Numbered from the stretch's first letter, positions 27,707 through 36,816 are shown. The stretch: 48,236 bases of DNA from Myxococcaceae bacterium JPH2 (GCA_016458225.1 JAEMGR010000027.1:1-48236); one strand, 5' to 3'. The notes: generated by a model from the sequence alone, not told the origin. A program made the numbers and translations.

Positions 27707-28867
27707 CTACTGCGCGGCGGGCGCGGGAGACAGGCGGTCCGGGGTGGGCGTGGGCTCGGTGGTGGGCACCGCGTCGAGCCGACCGAAGACGCCGTGGGCT
27801 TCCTCTTGTGGACCCGCGGCGAAGAAGAGCGCGTTGCCAGGCTGGCCGTTGACGCCATTGCCGAACGCCATCCCCCACAGGCCATCGATGCGGACCGCGG
27901 TGCCATCGGGGCTTTCGAGTGAGCCCTCGGCGTGGCCGGTCGCCAGGTCATAGGCGTTGATGGTCCCATCGCCAAAGTTACCCACCAACAGTCGGTTGCT
28001 GAAGCTGCCGAAGTCGGCGGGCGCCAGCGCGATGCCCCAGGGCGCGTTGAGCTTCCCTTGCGAGATGAGCCGCCGCAGGAAGTGGCCGTTCGCATCGAAC
28101 ACGCTCACGAACCCCAGGCCCTTGCCCTTGACGTCGTCGTGGCGTTCCTCGTCCTGGCGGGCATACGTCACATAGAGGTTGCCCTGGAGGGTGTGGATGC
28201 CGAAGGGCGCGAAGCCATCCGGCAGCGATGGGTCCACGAACGAGCCTTCCAGATGGACCGGGGAGAAGTGGCGATCGAAGACGTCGATGCGGCCGTGGTG
28301 GAAGTCCGTGGCGTACAGGTGCAGGCCCTCGCCGTTCCCCGCCAGCGCCAAGCCCTTGTAGACGGCGTCCGAGCCGGAGTTGTCCACCACGAGGATCGCG
28401 TGCGTGCGGTCCACGTCGGGGGACCAGGCTCCCAGCGTTCCTTGCTCCGTGGCGAAGATGAAGCGACTGGGGCCCTCGGCGGAGCCTTGATGGATGACGA
28501 AGTCCTCGGAGCCGTTGAAGACGACGCCCGTGGGACTGGCGTCTCCCGTGTCTCCAGGCGGCGTGGGAATGGTCACGATGGGAGCCTGCGGCTTCCCATT
28601 GCCATCCAGGGGTGTCGCGCGCCCTGTTCCGTTGTCCGCGACCCAGGCGAAGCCGAAGGGATTGAACGCGACGCCCCAGGGGTTCACCAGGTTCTTGTCG
28701 ACGTGCTCCGCCTCCTGCGCGCCGTCAGAGGTGAGGTCGTGCTGCACATAGGCGTTGGGCTGGGCCCAGAGGCCCGCCGCGAGAGCCAACCCCGACGTCG
28801 TTCCCAGGATGAGGCCGAGGGGAATCCAATGCCGCTGACGCTGCCGTGGAGACCGTGCGGAACTCAT
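27707..28867 (-). CDS. TIGR03118-type exported beta-propeller protein
   Basis: A 386-residue protein with a Tat/Sec-like basic N-terminus (RSPRQRQRHW) and hydrophobic segment to about residue 35. It matches the TIGR03118 pattern: YVQHDLTSDG, KNLVNPWGVAFNPFGFAWVADNGTG, ASPTGVVFNGSEDF, GLALAGNGEGLHLYATDFHHGRIDVFD and NAPWGIALAPADFGSFSNRLLVGNFGDGTINAYD. The repeats are NHL/propeller-like strands. Family function is unknown. The C-terminus is Pro/Thr-rich and lacks an obvious sorting motif. A strong GGGAGGA precedes the ATG at 28867. Confidence 0.88.
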   Translation of the reverse strand: MSSARSPRQRQRHWIPLGLILGTTSGLALAAGLWAQPNAYVQHDLTSDGAQEAEHVDKNLVNPWGVAFNPFGFAWVADNGTGRATPLDGNGKPQAPIVTIPTPPGDTGDASPTGVVFNGSEDFVIHQGSAEGPSRFIFATEQGTLGAWSPDVDRTHAILVVDNSGSDAVYKGLALAGNGEGLHLYATDFHHGRIDVFDRHFSPVHLEGSFVDPSLPDGFAPFGIHTLQGNLYVTYARQDEERHDDVKGKGLGFVSVFDANGHFLRRLISQGKLNAPWGIALAPADFGSFSNRLLVGNFGDGTINAYDLATGHAEGSLESPDGTAVRIDGLWGMAFGNGVNGQPGNALFFAAGPQEEAHGVFGRLDAVPTTEPTPTPDRLSPAPAAQ

Positions 28868-29055
28868 GTGCTCCTCCCTTCGGAATCACGGGCGCGCAGC
28901 ACGCGCACACCGCTGGGAGGTCAATGTGGGTGGCGGACCCGGGACACGGCAATGCGCCCCGGTGTCTCGGGTTCTGGACACTGGCCGCCAATGACAGGGA
29001 TTGGCGGGAGGGAAGGAGGGGCGCGCGAGGGCCCGTCGAGTCGCTCGGGTTCAGT

Positions 29056-29499
29056 TCACTGGATGGTGAGGTTGGCCCGGTTGAGCATCATGCTGGTGTG
29101 GATGGCGCAGAAGTAGGGGACGAAGGTCCCGCTCACCGCGTCCGCGGGAATCGTGAACGTGGTCTGTCCCATGAAGGGGCCCGTGTCGAAGACGATGGTT
29201 CCCACGGGCCCGGGGATGAACGTGTCCGGGAGCGTCTGGCTCGTCACCGTGTGCGGGACGGGGTCCATGTTGATGACCGTGATGGTCGCGCCCGCGGGGA
29301 CGATGAGGTTGGCCGGGCTGAAGGCGAAGTTCTGGATGGTGATGGTGGTGCCGATGACGCCGGCGTCCCCATCCGTGGGGGCGGGCGGGGTGGTGGGGGG
29401 CGGTGGATAGCCGGCGGGGTCGGTGTTCCTGTCGTTGCAGGCGGTCAATGTCAGACACGCCAAGATCACGCCACACGCCGCCCACGAACTTCTTCTCAT
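29056..29499 (-). CDS. Cupredoxin (plastocyanin-like) lipoprotein
   Basis: A 147-residue lipoprotein: lipobox LTAC (Cys21), a Pro/Thr/Asp-rich spacer (about 22-50), then a single cupredoxin fold. Type-1 copper ligands are present: His83 (VPHTVTS), Cys131, His134 and Met137/138 (YFCAIHTSMM). It is expected to bind copper and carry electrons at the envelope. GAGAGGAA precedes the ATG at 29499. The TIGR03118 gene is 188 bp downstream, so it is probably a separate transcript. Confidence 0.93.
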   Translation of the reverse strand: MRRSSWAACGVILACLTLTACNDRNTDPAGYPPPPTTPPAPTDGDAGVIGTTITIQNFAFSPANLIVPAGATITVINMDPVPHTVTSQTLPDTFIPGPVGTIVFDTGPFMGQTTFTIPADAVSGTFVPYFCAIHTSMMLNRANLTIQ

Positions 29500-29615
29500 G
29501 ACTGCATTCCTCTCAGAGAGTCTCCGAGAAGAATGGCCCCTGGCCCCCCGAGGGCAAGGTGCTCCCCAGGGGTACTGCGATGTCCCCTGGTGTGTGGAGC
29601 CCGGCGCGTGCCGCG

Positions 29616-30899
29616 TCAGGGAATGTACTTTTCCACGGAGCGCAGCGGCCCCGTGGCTTCGTTGACGCCGCCGACGATGAGGACCCCGCCTCCATTGATG
29701 AGCGTGGCCGCGTGGTAGCTGCGGCCCACTGTCATGGATGGAATCCGGACCCACTCGTCGCTCGCCGGGAGATAGAGCTCGGCGGTCCGGAGCATGGCCG
29801 TCGTCGCGGTCTGTCCGCCTGTGACGAGCACCGCGCCCGAGCTCAGGAGGGTGGCCGTGTGGAACCGGCGCCCCTCATGCAGAGTCCCCGCGACATGCCA
29901 GGTCCCGGTGGCCGGGTCATACCGGTCACACGACATGTCCGGCGCGCTGTTGATGTTCGAGCCCGCGAGCAGGACTTGCCCGGACGTCAGCAGCGTGGCG
30001 GTGTGCGAGCTGCGGGAGACCGCGGTCTGTCCCGGGACGGGCGCCCAGGTGTTCTTGCTCGGGTCATACAGGTCCGCCGTCATCACGGGAGGGCCCTCGT
30101 TGAATCCCCCGGTGACGAGCACCGCGCCGCCGTCCAGGCTCACCGCCGCGGGCGCGTTCCGGGCGTACGTCATCGTCCCTGTGGTGACCCAGGTGCCGGA
30201 CCCCGGGTTGTAGACCTCGGCGGAGTCCTCGGCGTTTCCCTGCGCGGGACCGCCGCCCGCCACGAGCACCTTTCCCGAGGGGAGCAGGGCCGCGATGTGC
30301 GTGGCGCGGGCCTTCAGCATCGAGCCCGTGGGGGTCCAGGTGTTTGCCCCCGGGGTGAACAGGTCGGCGGTATTCACCGCGATCTGGTTGTTGAGTCCGC
30401 CCACCACGAGCACTCGGCCATCCGGCAGCTCCGTGGCCGTGTGACTCTCACGCCCACTCGACATCGTGCCGGCGTCGATCCAGGAATCCGTCTCGGGCGT
30501 GTACAGCTCCGCGGTGGCCAGCGTCGTGCCCCCGTTGTTTCCGCCCACCACCAGCACGCGGCCGTCCTTCAGGCGCGTGGCGGTATGCGCGATGCGCGGC
30601 ATGCCCATCGACTTCATCGTCTCCCAGTGACCGAGGCCCGCGTCTGGGCTGGCACCACCGTCCGTGCCTCCATCGGTCCCGCTGTCCGCGCCGCCATCGG
30701 TGCCGCTTCCGGTGCTCGCGTCGGGGCCGCCATCTCCCCGAGGCGTCCCCGCGTCCCCTCCGTCCGCGGAGGTGTCAGGGCAGAGGGTGGGGTCCCGCTT
30801 GCACGCGTTCCGCTCCTCTTCGTCAAAGTCGATGCACGCGCTGAGCTGGAGCATCACGGCCAATGCCAGACACAGGGCGCTCCCCGGGGTACGCTTCAC
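29616..30899 (-). CDS. Kelch-repeat lipoprotein
   Basis: A 427-residue lipoprotein starting with GTG at 30899, which gives a signal peptide ending LSAC (Cys22). A low-complexity Asp/Gly/Ser/Thr linker (about 40-85, repeated TDGG units) leads to six or seven Kelch blades with the pattern RxxHTATxLxDGRVLVxGGxN...AELYxPxTxxW (for example SSGRESHTATELPDGRVLVVGG and EGRRFHTATLLSSGAVLVTGG). Surface recognition or binding is likely. The start overlaps the stop of the upstream TPR gene (GTGA), so translation is coupled. CCAGGGG/CCCCTGG hairpins at 29537-29590 may terminate it. Confidence 0.9.
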   Translation of the reverse strand: MKRTPGSALCLALAVMLQLSACIDFDEEERNACKRDPTLCPDTSADGGDAGTPRGDGGPDASTGSGTDGGADSGTDGGTDGGASPDAGLGHWETMKSMGMPRIAHTATRLKDGRVLVVGGNNGGTTLATAELYTPETDSWIDAGTMSSGRESHTATELPDGRVLVVGGLNNQIAVNTADLFTPGANTWTPTGSMLKARATHIAALLPSGKVLVAGGGPAQGNAEDSAEVYNPGSGTWVTTGTMTYARNAPAAVSLDGGAVLVTGGFNEGPPVMTADLYDPSKNTWAPVPGQTAVSRSSHTATLLTSGQVLLAGSNINSAPDMSCDRYDPATGTWHVAGTLHEGRRFHTATLLSSGAVLVTGGQTATTAMLRTAELYLPASDEWVRIPSMTVGRSYHAATLINGGGVLIVGGVNEATGPLRSVEKYIP

Positions 30900-31705
30900 G
30901 GCCACCTCCAGGTCACGAACGCGGACTTGCCATCCGTGTCCACACTCGGGAGACCGGAGTCCGAGGGGCCTCCCAGCCAATACATCCCGGTCGCGATCCC
31001 GAGCCCCACCACGCCCACCGTCAGCAAGCCCACGCCGACCGTCTGGAGGTTACGGCCCCGCGACGCCACCGCGGTGACGTCCTGGTTCGTCCGAATGCTG
31101 CTGTCGCCATTGCGCAGCTTCGCCTTCTCTCCATGGGCCAATCCCCAGGACACCCCGCCCGCCACCGCGAGCGCGCCGCCCGCGATGGCGGGAATGAGGG
31201 CCTTGCTGCGCAACGTCGAGGGTGGGGGTGGGGGTGGAGGTGGCGGCTTGGGCGGGGTCTTCGCCAGCTCTGCCTGGACCTGTCTGCGCACGTCCTCGAA
31301 GAGCATCCGCAGCTTCGGGGAGACCTGCACGGGCAGTTGCGCCTCGGGGCGGAGGAACAGCGCGGCCTTGAAGGCGGCGTTGGCCTGCTCCTGCTTGCCT
31401 CGGCCGAGTTCCGCCAGCACGACGCCTTCGTAGAGCGACAGCGCCACGTCATCATCCGGGCCCTGCGCCACCCGCTTCGCGCGGTTGATCTGCTCGAGGG
31501 CCCGCTCGTACTCGAGGTCCTCGATGAGCCGGCTCGTGGAGAGGAGGTAGGCCTGGACGTTCTGGGAGACCTCGGCGCGGGTCAACGCAGGGGCGAGCAG
31601 CGCGAGGCACAGGCACAGCCTCAATAGCCCGCGCCATGTCCCGGAACCCCATGGCGGGACTTCTCGGGGACGAACCTTCATGGAGTCCGACACGCGCAGG
31701 TTCAT
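30896..31705 (-). CDS. Exported TPR-like protein with polyproline linker and C-terminal membrane segments
   Basis: A 269-residue protein. A signal sequence (LLRLCLCLALLAPALTRA) is followed by TPR-like helices (about 40-135: LLSTSRLIEDLEYERALEQINRAKRV, LSLYEGVVLAELGRGKQEQANAAFKAALFLRPEA), a run of nine prolines after KPP (about 155-166), then hydrophobic segments (ALIPAIAGGALAVAGGVSWGLA and TVGVGLLTVGVVGLGIATGMYWL). This architecture recurs in myxobacterial secreted TPR/PEGA-type proteins. GAGAGG lies 5 nt before the ATG at 31705; an ATG at 31681 is an alternative. Coupled to the downstream Kelch lipoprotein by a 4-nt overlap. Confidence 0.85.
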   Translation of the reverse strand: MNLRVSDSMKVRPREVPPWGSGTWRGLLRLCLCLALLAPALTRAEVSQNVQAYLLSTSRLIEDLEYERALEQINRAKRVAQGPDDDVALSLYEGVVLAELGRGKQEQANAAFKAALFLRPEAQLPVQVSPKLRMLFEDVRRQVQAELAKTPPKPPPPPPPPPSTLRSKALIPAIAGGALAVAGGVSWGLAHGEKAKLRNGDSSIRTNQDVTAVASRGRNLQTVGVGLLTVGVVGLGIATGMYWLGGPSDSGLPSVDTDGKSAFVTWRWP

Positions 31706-31893
31706 GGATGCCTCTCCCGCAGCAATCCATGCGCTATTTCAAGAGCCGAAACAAGAGCGAAGGCCGACATCCAAGGAAGTCGTTGTGCTGCGCAATATTT
31801 TCGGTGAGTGCGCGCGCAACGGTCCAAGCGCCAGTGGCCTCATCTCCTGGGGCGAGGGATAAGCTTCGGACTCCTTCCACTCGGAACGTGCGC

Positions 31894-32436
31894 ATGCCTC
31901 CCAACCTCGACCCCACTGCCATTGACACCGAGCGCCTCACGATGCGGCGCCCTCGCCTGGAAGACTTCGAGGAGGCGCTCGCGATGTGGGGGGACCCGGC
32001 GGTGACTCGCTTCATCACGGGTAAGGCGGCCACTCGCGAGGAGATGTGGAACCGCCTGCTGCGTTACGTGGGCCACTGGGAGCTGATGGGCTACGGGTTC
32101 TGGGTGGTGCGTGAGAAGAGCACCGGGAAGTTCGCTGGAGAGGTGGGGCTCGCGGACTTCCGCCGCGACATCGAGCTGTCCTTCGATGGTGCGAAGGAGA
32201 TGGGCTGGGTGTTGTCCTCGGAGTTCCACGGCAAGGGCTTCGCCACGGAGGCGATGACCGCGGCGCTGAAGTGGGTGGAGGGGCGCTTCGGTCCGGAGCG
32301 CGTGGTCTGCATCATCGACCCGGGCAACGAGCCGTCCCGCAAGGTGGCGCTCAAGGTCGGGTTCCGCGAGTGCGCGCGCGGCAGCTACAAGGGATCGCCC
32401 ACGGTGATGTACGAGCGACTCCCTGGCGGGAAGTGA
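31894..32436 (+). CDS. GNAT-family N-acetyltransferase (RimJ/RimL-like)
   Basis: A 180-residue acetyltransferase. The N-terminal IDTERLTMRRPRLEDFEEALAMWGDP and the acetyl-CoA motif around GWVLSSEFHGKGFATEAMTAALKWVE (Q/RxxGxG/A type, here HGKGFA) followed by NEPSRKVALKVGFRECARG are typical of the RimJ/RimL group. The acceptor amine is unknown. ATG at 31894 has GGAA upstream; the frame continues to 31636 without homology. It is convergent with the next gene, with 4 bp between. Confidence 0.9.
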   Translation: MPPNLDPTAIDTERLTMRRPRLEDFEEALAMWGDPAVTRFITGKAATREEMWNRLLRYVGHWELMGYGFWVVREKSTGKFAGEVGLADFRRDIELSFDGAKEMGWVLSSEFHGKGFATEAMTAALKWVEGRFGPERVVCIIDPGNEPSRKVALKVGFRECARGSYKGSPTVMYERLPGGK

Positions 32437-32440
32437 CGCC

Positions 32441-32809
32441 CTACGTCGCCGCCTGTAGGTCGGCGATGAAGGGCTCGGGCTCCTCCAGCGAGACGAAAAT
32501 TCGGCGGGCCCGCACGGGAAGCCCCAGGACGCTCACGCGGTGGGGCTCGCGCAGGTCCACCGCGACGACGTTCTGACGCGCGCCAATCAACCCCACGGTG
32601 CCCACTCCGACCCGCCAGCCAATGCCTCCGAGCATGGGCCACTCCGCGCGGGCCGCGCCGAGGATGTCGGTGCGCGGGATGCGGGCCTCGAAGAAGCCGA
32701 AGCGGAAGGTCACGACGTCCGGCGTCACGTCGACGAAGGAGCGCTCACTCGTTCCTCCGAAGAGGACGAGCAACGGACTCCAGGCCCCGCGCTTGATGGC
32801 ATGCCGCAT
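32441..32809 (-). CDS. Conserved-looking hypothetical protein, 122 aa
   Basis: ATG at 32809, with GGGAGA upstream, begins MRHAIKRGAWSPLLVLFGG. Alternating hydrophobic strands follow (SFVDVTPDVVTFRFGFFEARIPRTDIL, GIGWRVGVGTVGLIGARQNVVAVDL, VSVLGLPVRARRIFVSLEEPEPFI). The pattern suggests a small beta-rich, PH-like domain. No signal peptide. Family not recognised by name. A longer GTG start at 32902 is possible but lacks a ribosome site. Confidence 0.75.
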   Translation of the reverse strand: MRHAIKRGAWSPLLVLFGGTSERSFVDVTPDVVTFRFGFFEARIPRTDILGAARAEWPMLGGIGWRVGVGTVGLIGARQNVVAVDLREPHRVSVLGLPVRARRIFVSLEEPEPFIADLQAAT

Positions 32810-33060
32810 GACTCGTCTCCCAAAAGTGGCGGGTGAACAGTAGCACCCGGCTCGCCGCGCGGGCTGTGGTGGGGTTCCGGCAGGTTGCTCCACGCGGGGC
32901 ACTCTCGTGTGGACTACGGCCGTGCGAAGCCTGTGGGCGGGCGACTCTTCCCCAGGGCGTTTCGAAGTGGACGCCCCAGCGGACTCATGCCGGGTGGTAC
33001 GAGTGATGTGGTGTGCCGCGATGAATGCCCGGGCTCTTGCCCGCGGTTACACTCCCGCCC

Positions 33061-35436
33061 ATGAACTCCAGCCCTTCCGGCCGTGCGTCCGTCGTCGTGG
33101 CGGAGCTGGGGCCCACCAACACCGGGAAGACCCATCGGGCCATCGAGCGCATGCTGGAGCATGACTCGGGGATGATGGGGCTGCCGCTCCGGCTGCTGGC
33201 CCGCGAGGTCTACGACCGGGTGACCGCCCGAGTCGGCGAGGGTCGCGTGGCGCTGATGACCGGAGAGGAGAAGCGCCTGCCTCCCCGCCCGGACTATTGG
33301 ATCTGCACGGTCGAGGCGATGCCGATGGACCGGACCGTCGACTTCCTCGCCGTGGATGAAATCCAGCTCGCGGCGCACCGTGAGCGCGGACATGTCTTCA
33401 CGGACCGGCTGCTGCACGCACGTGGTCGCAAGGAGACGTGGTTCCTGGGCGCGGAGACCCTGCGCCCCATGGTGCAGTCGCTCATCCCGCACGTCTCCGT
33501 GAAGCGCGCGACCCGCTTGTCCCAGCTGCGCTATTCCGGGCGCCGCTCGCTGAAGAGCCTGCCGCCCCGCTCGGCGGTGGTCGCGTTCTCCGCGGACCGC
33601 GTGTACGAGCTGGCCGAGTCGCTGCGCCGCCTCCGAGGGGGTGTCGCGGTGGTGCTGGGCGCGCTGTCGCCTCGGACGCGCAATGCCCAGGTGGCGATGT
33701 ACCAGTCGGGCGAAGTCCAATACCTGGTGGCCACGGATGCCATTGGCATGGGGCTCAACCTGGACCTGCATCACGTCGCGTTCGCGTCGCTCTCCAAATA
33801 CGACGGCGCCGAGCAACGCGACCTCTTCCCAGACGAGCTGGCGCAGATTGCCGGGCGCGCGGGCCGGCACCTCAACGACGGCACCTTCGGGACCCTCAAC
33901 ACGCTGCCGGAGCTGTCTCCTCGCATCGTGTCCGCCGTGGAGACCCACCAGTTCCCCGCGGTGCGCAGACTCATCTGGCGCAACGCCCAGCTCGACTTCT
34001 CCACCTCGGAGGCCTTGCTCGACTCGCTGTCTCGCGCACCCCAGCACTCGGCATTCGTTCGCGTGGAGCGCGCGGATGACTTCGATGCGCTGAAGGACCT
34101 GTCGCAGGTGCCCGCCATCCGCGACCTCATCACCGAGCCCGCGTCGGTCGAGCTGCTGTGGCAGGTCTGCCAGATTCCCGACTTCCGCAAGGGGCTCTTT
34201 GGTCAGCACGTGGCGCTGCTGCGCGAGACGTTCCTGCAGCTCTCCGAGGGCGACGGCACGCTCGAGACCTCGTGGCTGGCGAAGCAGGTCGCGCCGCTCG
34301 ATGACGTCTCGGGAGACATCCACACGCTGATGGACCGGCTGGCCGCCATCCGCATCTGGACATACATCAGTCAGCGGTCGAGCTGGCTGCATGACGCCGA
34401 GCACTGGCAGGAGCGCACGCGCCACATCGAGGATGCGCTGGGCGATGCCCTCCACGAGCGACTCGTGGAGCGCTTTGTTCAGCGGGCCGCGCGTCGCAGT
34501 GCGCGTCGCTTCACGCGGGCCACCGCCGCGCGACCGGCGGCTGCGTCGGACAGCCCCTTCGCCAAGCTGGGGCTGCTGTTGGGCGACACCGCTGGCGCAG
34601 AGGGCACCCCGCTGACCGAAGAGCAGTTCGTGCAGCGCGTGGTGGACGCGACGCACGAGAGCTTCCAGGTGGATGCGGCGGGGAACATCTCGTTCGAGGA
34701 TCAGCCCTTGGCGCGCCTGGTGCGCGGCGCGGACCGGCGCTCGCCGCAGCTCGCGCTCGCGGAGCCGGAGGTGTGGACGGGCGGGGCGCGGCAGCGGCTC
34801 GAACGTCGCATGCTGGCGTTGGCTCGGGACCTCGTCACCGAGGCGATGGGTGGCTTCCCCGCGGAGTCCCTCACGGGCGCGGGGCGCTCGCCCGCGACGC
34901 GGGGACTGGCGTATCGGTTGGCCGCGGGACTGGGCGTGGTGTCGCGCCACGAAGCGCGAGAGCAGTGGGAGCAACTGGACACGGAGTCGCGCGAGCGGCT
35001 GCGCGCGCTGGGCGTCCGTGAGGGGCAGCGGTTCTTCTACGTCAGCGAGTCCTTGGCCCCTCCCGCCCTGGAGCGGCGGAGCATGTTGATGTCGCTGTTC
35101 CATCAGCGTGCAGTGCCCGCCGGGATTCCGCGCGAGCCCCTCCTGGAGGTCGCGACGTTGGGCGATTGGGATGCGCGCGCGTTCGGCTACGAGGTGCTCG
35201 GGGCCGTGGCCCTGAGAATCGACATCGTCGAGCGGCTCAGCGAGGCGCTGCGTCACCCGCACGGTGGCCCTCAGGTGCAGCGGCTCCTGCAGGAGCTGCG
35301 ATTGGACGGCGCGGCGCGTGCTCGCGTCTTGCGCGAGCTGGGCGGGCCTTCGGGCACAACACAAAAGAAGCGGCGCCGACGCCGGCGGGGAAAGCCTGCC
35401 CCGGCCGTTCCCAACAAGGGCGATGCGCGCGTGTGA
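33061..35436 (+). CDS. SUV3-like DExH RNA helicase
   Basis: A 791-residue helicase. Motif I GPTNTGKT (17-24), motif II DEIQ (99-102; the unusual DEIQ is diagnostic of SUV3), VATDAIGMGLNLDLHHVAFASLSKYDG (motif V with the SUV3 beta-hairpin) and QIAGRAGRH (motif VI) are in order. A middle helical region follows, and the C-terminus (about 760-780) is strongly basic (KKRRRRRRGK), probably for RNA binding. Mitochondrial SUV3 works with PNPase or exonuclease in RNA turnover; a bacterial degradosome-type role is inferred. ATG at 33061 is selected over an upstream ATG at 33025 because conserved sequence begins about residue 10. It is convergent with the Lgt-like gene, 6 bp away. Confidence 0.92.
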   Translation: MNSSPSGRASVVVAELGPTNTGKTHRAIERMLEHDSGMMGLPLRLLAREVYDRVTARVGEGRVALMTGEEKRLPPRPDYWICTVEAMPMDRTVDFLAVDEIQLAAHRERGHVFTDRLLHARGRKETWFLGAETLRPMVQSLIPHVSVKRATRLSQLRYSGRRSLKSLPPRSAVVAFSADRVYELAESLRRLRGGVAVVLGALSPRTRNAQVAMYQSGEVQYLVATDAIGMGLNLDLHHVAFASLSKYDGAEQRDLFPDELAQIAGRAGRHLNDGTFGTLNTLPELSPRIVSAVETHQFPAVRRLIWRNAQLDFSTSEALLDSLSRAPQHSAFVRVERADDFDALKDLSQVPAIRDLITEPASVELLWQVCQIPDFRKGLFGQHVALLRETFLQLSEGDGTLETSWLAKQVAPLDDVSGDIHTLMDRLAAIRIWTYISQRSSWLHDAEHWQERTRHIEDALGDALHERLVERFVQRAARRSARRFTRATAARPAAASDSPFAKLGLLLGDTAGAEGTPLTEEQFVQRVVDATHESFQVDAAGNISFEDQPLARLVRGADRRSPQLALAEPEVWTGGARQRLERRMLALARDLVTEAMGGFPAESLTGAGRSPATRGLAYRLAAGLGVVSRHEAREQWEQLDTESRERLRALGVREGQRFFYVSESLAPPALERRSMLMSLFHQRAVPAGIPREPLLEVATLGDWDARAFGYEVLGAVALRIDIVERLSEALRHPHGGPQVQRLLQELRLDGAARARVLRELGGPSGTTQKKRRRRRRGKPAPAVPNKGDARV

Positions 35437-35442
35437 GCGGCC

Positions 35443-36390
35443 TCACGCCTGGGAAGTTGGCGCCACCACGCGGCGCTGACCCAGGACTTCGAGCAGGAAC
35501 GCCGCGCCCACCGCCAGCAAGAGGAGGGACAGCAGCACCCCTTGCTCGAACTGGTACGACAGCGGCAGGTTGAGGTCTGGCTCGAGGAACGGCGTGCTGG
35601 CCCAGGACAGTCCCCCGTACAGCACGAAGAAGAGTCCGGTCATCACTCCCGGACGGGCCGAGGGCCAGCGCGTGCGCGCGGCCCACAGCAGCGCAAGGAG
35701 GACGCAGCCTTCCAGCGCCGCCTGGTAGAGGAGCACGGGATGGCGGGGTGGGAGGATGCGCAGGAACTCTTCTGCGAGCCGCGGGTTCTCCCGGGCCAGG
35801 CGCGCGAGTTCGTAGCCCGGCGCATGGGCCAGGGGCGCGAGGTCGAGCGCGGCGGGAGCGACGGGCTGGAAGCCGTCGACGTTCAGCTCGGTGGGGAAGC
35901 GCAGGGCCCAAGGCACATGGGAGACGCGCCCCAAGGGCTCTCCCTCCGTGAAGGCCGCCAGGTGCCACAACAACAGGCCCACGGGGGCCAGCAGCACCAA
36001 GGCATCCGTCACCTGAAGCCATGAGCGCTGGCGCTGGCGAGCATGGAAGGCCGCGCACGCGAGGACTCCCGCGAGCACGCCGAGCACGGAAGTCCTGCTC
36101 TCGTGAAACAGGAACGAGAGGGTGCCGTCACGCGAGAAGTCATCCCACTGATGCAGGAGCACGGCCCCCGCGTGTCCGCCCAACACCACGCCCAGCAGCC
36201 CCGTGTAGAGGACAAACCCAGACACCTCGGCGGGCGCGAAAGGGCCTGCTCCTCGCGCCGCCTGGTGCTTGAGCCAGACGAACGCGAGGAGGAGCCCCGT
36301 GAGCTCCGCCGCTCCCGACCATTGCAGGGACAGCGTGTCGGAGAGACGGACGATCGAGGGAGAGAACTCGTGCAGCAGGGAGGGATTCAC
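35443..36390 (-). CDS. Lgt-like (prolipoprotein diacylglyceryl transferase) paralogue, active-site residues lost
   Basis: A 315-residue polytopic protein with seven or more hydrophobic segments and the Lgt topology. The region APVGLLLWHLAAFTEGEPLGR aligns with the Lgt signature GRIGNFINGExxGR but has His for the essential Arg, Ala for Asn and Glu for Asn. SFLFHESRTSVLGVLAG aligns with SFHGGLLG. YGGLSWASTPFLEPDL aligns with the segment that holds the second essential Arg, again without Arg. LSYQFEQGVLLSLLLLAVG matches LSMGQxLSxPMxxxG. PWALRFP is kept. I infer a divergent paralogue that may not transfer diacylglyceryl to lipoproteins. An authentic Lgt would be expected elsewhere in the genome. 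Confidence 0.7.
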   Translation of the reverse strand: MNPSLLHEFSPSIVRLSDTLSLQWSGAAELTGLLLAFVWLKHQAARGAGPFAPAEVSGFVLYTGLLGVVLGGHAGAVLLHQWDDFSRDGTLSFLFHESRTSVLGVLAGVLACAAFHARQRQRSWLQVTDALVLLAPVGLLLWHLAAFTEGEPLGRVSHVPWALRFPTELNVDGFQPVAPAALDLAPLAHAPGYELARLARENPRLAEEFLRILPPRHPVLLYQAALEGCVLLALLWAARTRWPSARPGVMTGLFFVLYGGLSWASTPFLEPDLNLPLSYQFEQGVLLSLLLLAVGAAFLLEVLGQRRVVAPTSQA

Positions 36391-36408
36391 GGTGCCTCGG
36401 GCGGGCCG

Positions 36409-36783
36409 CTATTTGAAGAAGTCCTCGGCGGCGATGGTGGTGGGATTGGTCTCCACCATCTTCCGGAACGTGAGGGTGTAGGTATTGTTGTCATTGCTGA
36501 TGACTTGATAGCGGAACCCGTCCAGCTTTCCATCCTTGCGCAGCCGCTCCCAATCATTGCCGTTGACGCGAATGGTGGGGCTCGAGCCGCAGCAGTTGTA
36601 GGTGACGTCCTTGGTAATGACTCCGGACGACCACGAGATGGTGGGGCATTGCTGCTCGTACGCTCCCAGTGCGACGGTGGCTGCTCCTTGATTCAATGTC
36701 TTGATACAGTCCTCGGCGCCCTGGGCTGTCCCTTGAGACAGACACAGCCAGAGCAGACACATTCCTGCCGCGAGCTTCTTCAT
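36409..36783 (-). CDS. Small secreted protein, 124 aa
   Basis: ATG at 36783 follows a perfect AGGAGGA and encodes a signal peptide (MKKLAAGMCLLWLCLSQGTAQGA). The mature part of about 100 residues has Cys in EDCIKTLNQG, QQCPTISWS and a CC pair in YNCCGSSPTIRVNGNDWERL, then strands ending YTLTFRKMVETNP. No family recognised. It lies 18 bp downstream of the Lgt-like gene's start and 33 bp after the neighbouring 80-aa gene, so the last two may be co-transcribed with it. Confidence 0.8.
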   Translation of the reverse strand: MKKLAAGMCLLWLCLSQGTAQGAEDCIKTLNQGAATVALGAYEQQCPTISWSSGVITKDVTYNCCGSSPTIRVNGNDWERLRKDGKLDGFRYQVISNDNNTYTLTFRKMVETNPTTIAAEDFFK

Positions 36784-36816
36784 GATGGATTTGTCCTCCT
36801 GAAACAGCGGGTCCAT

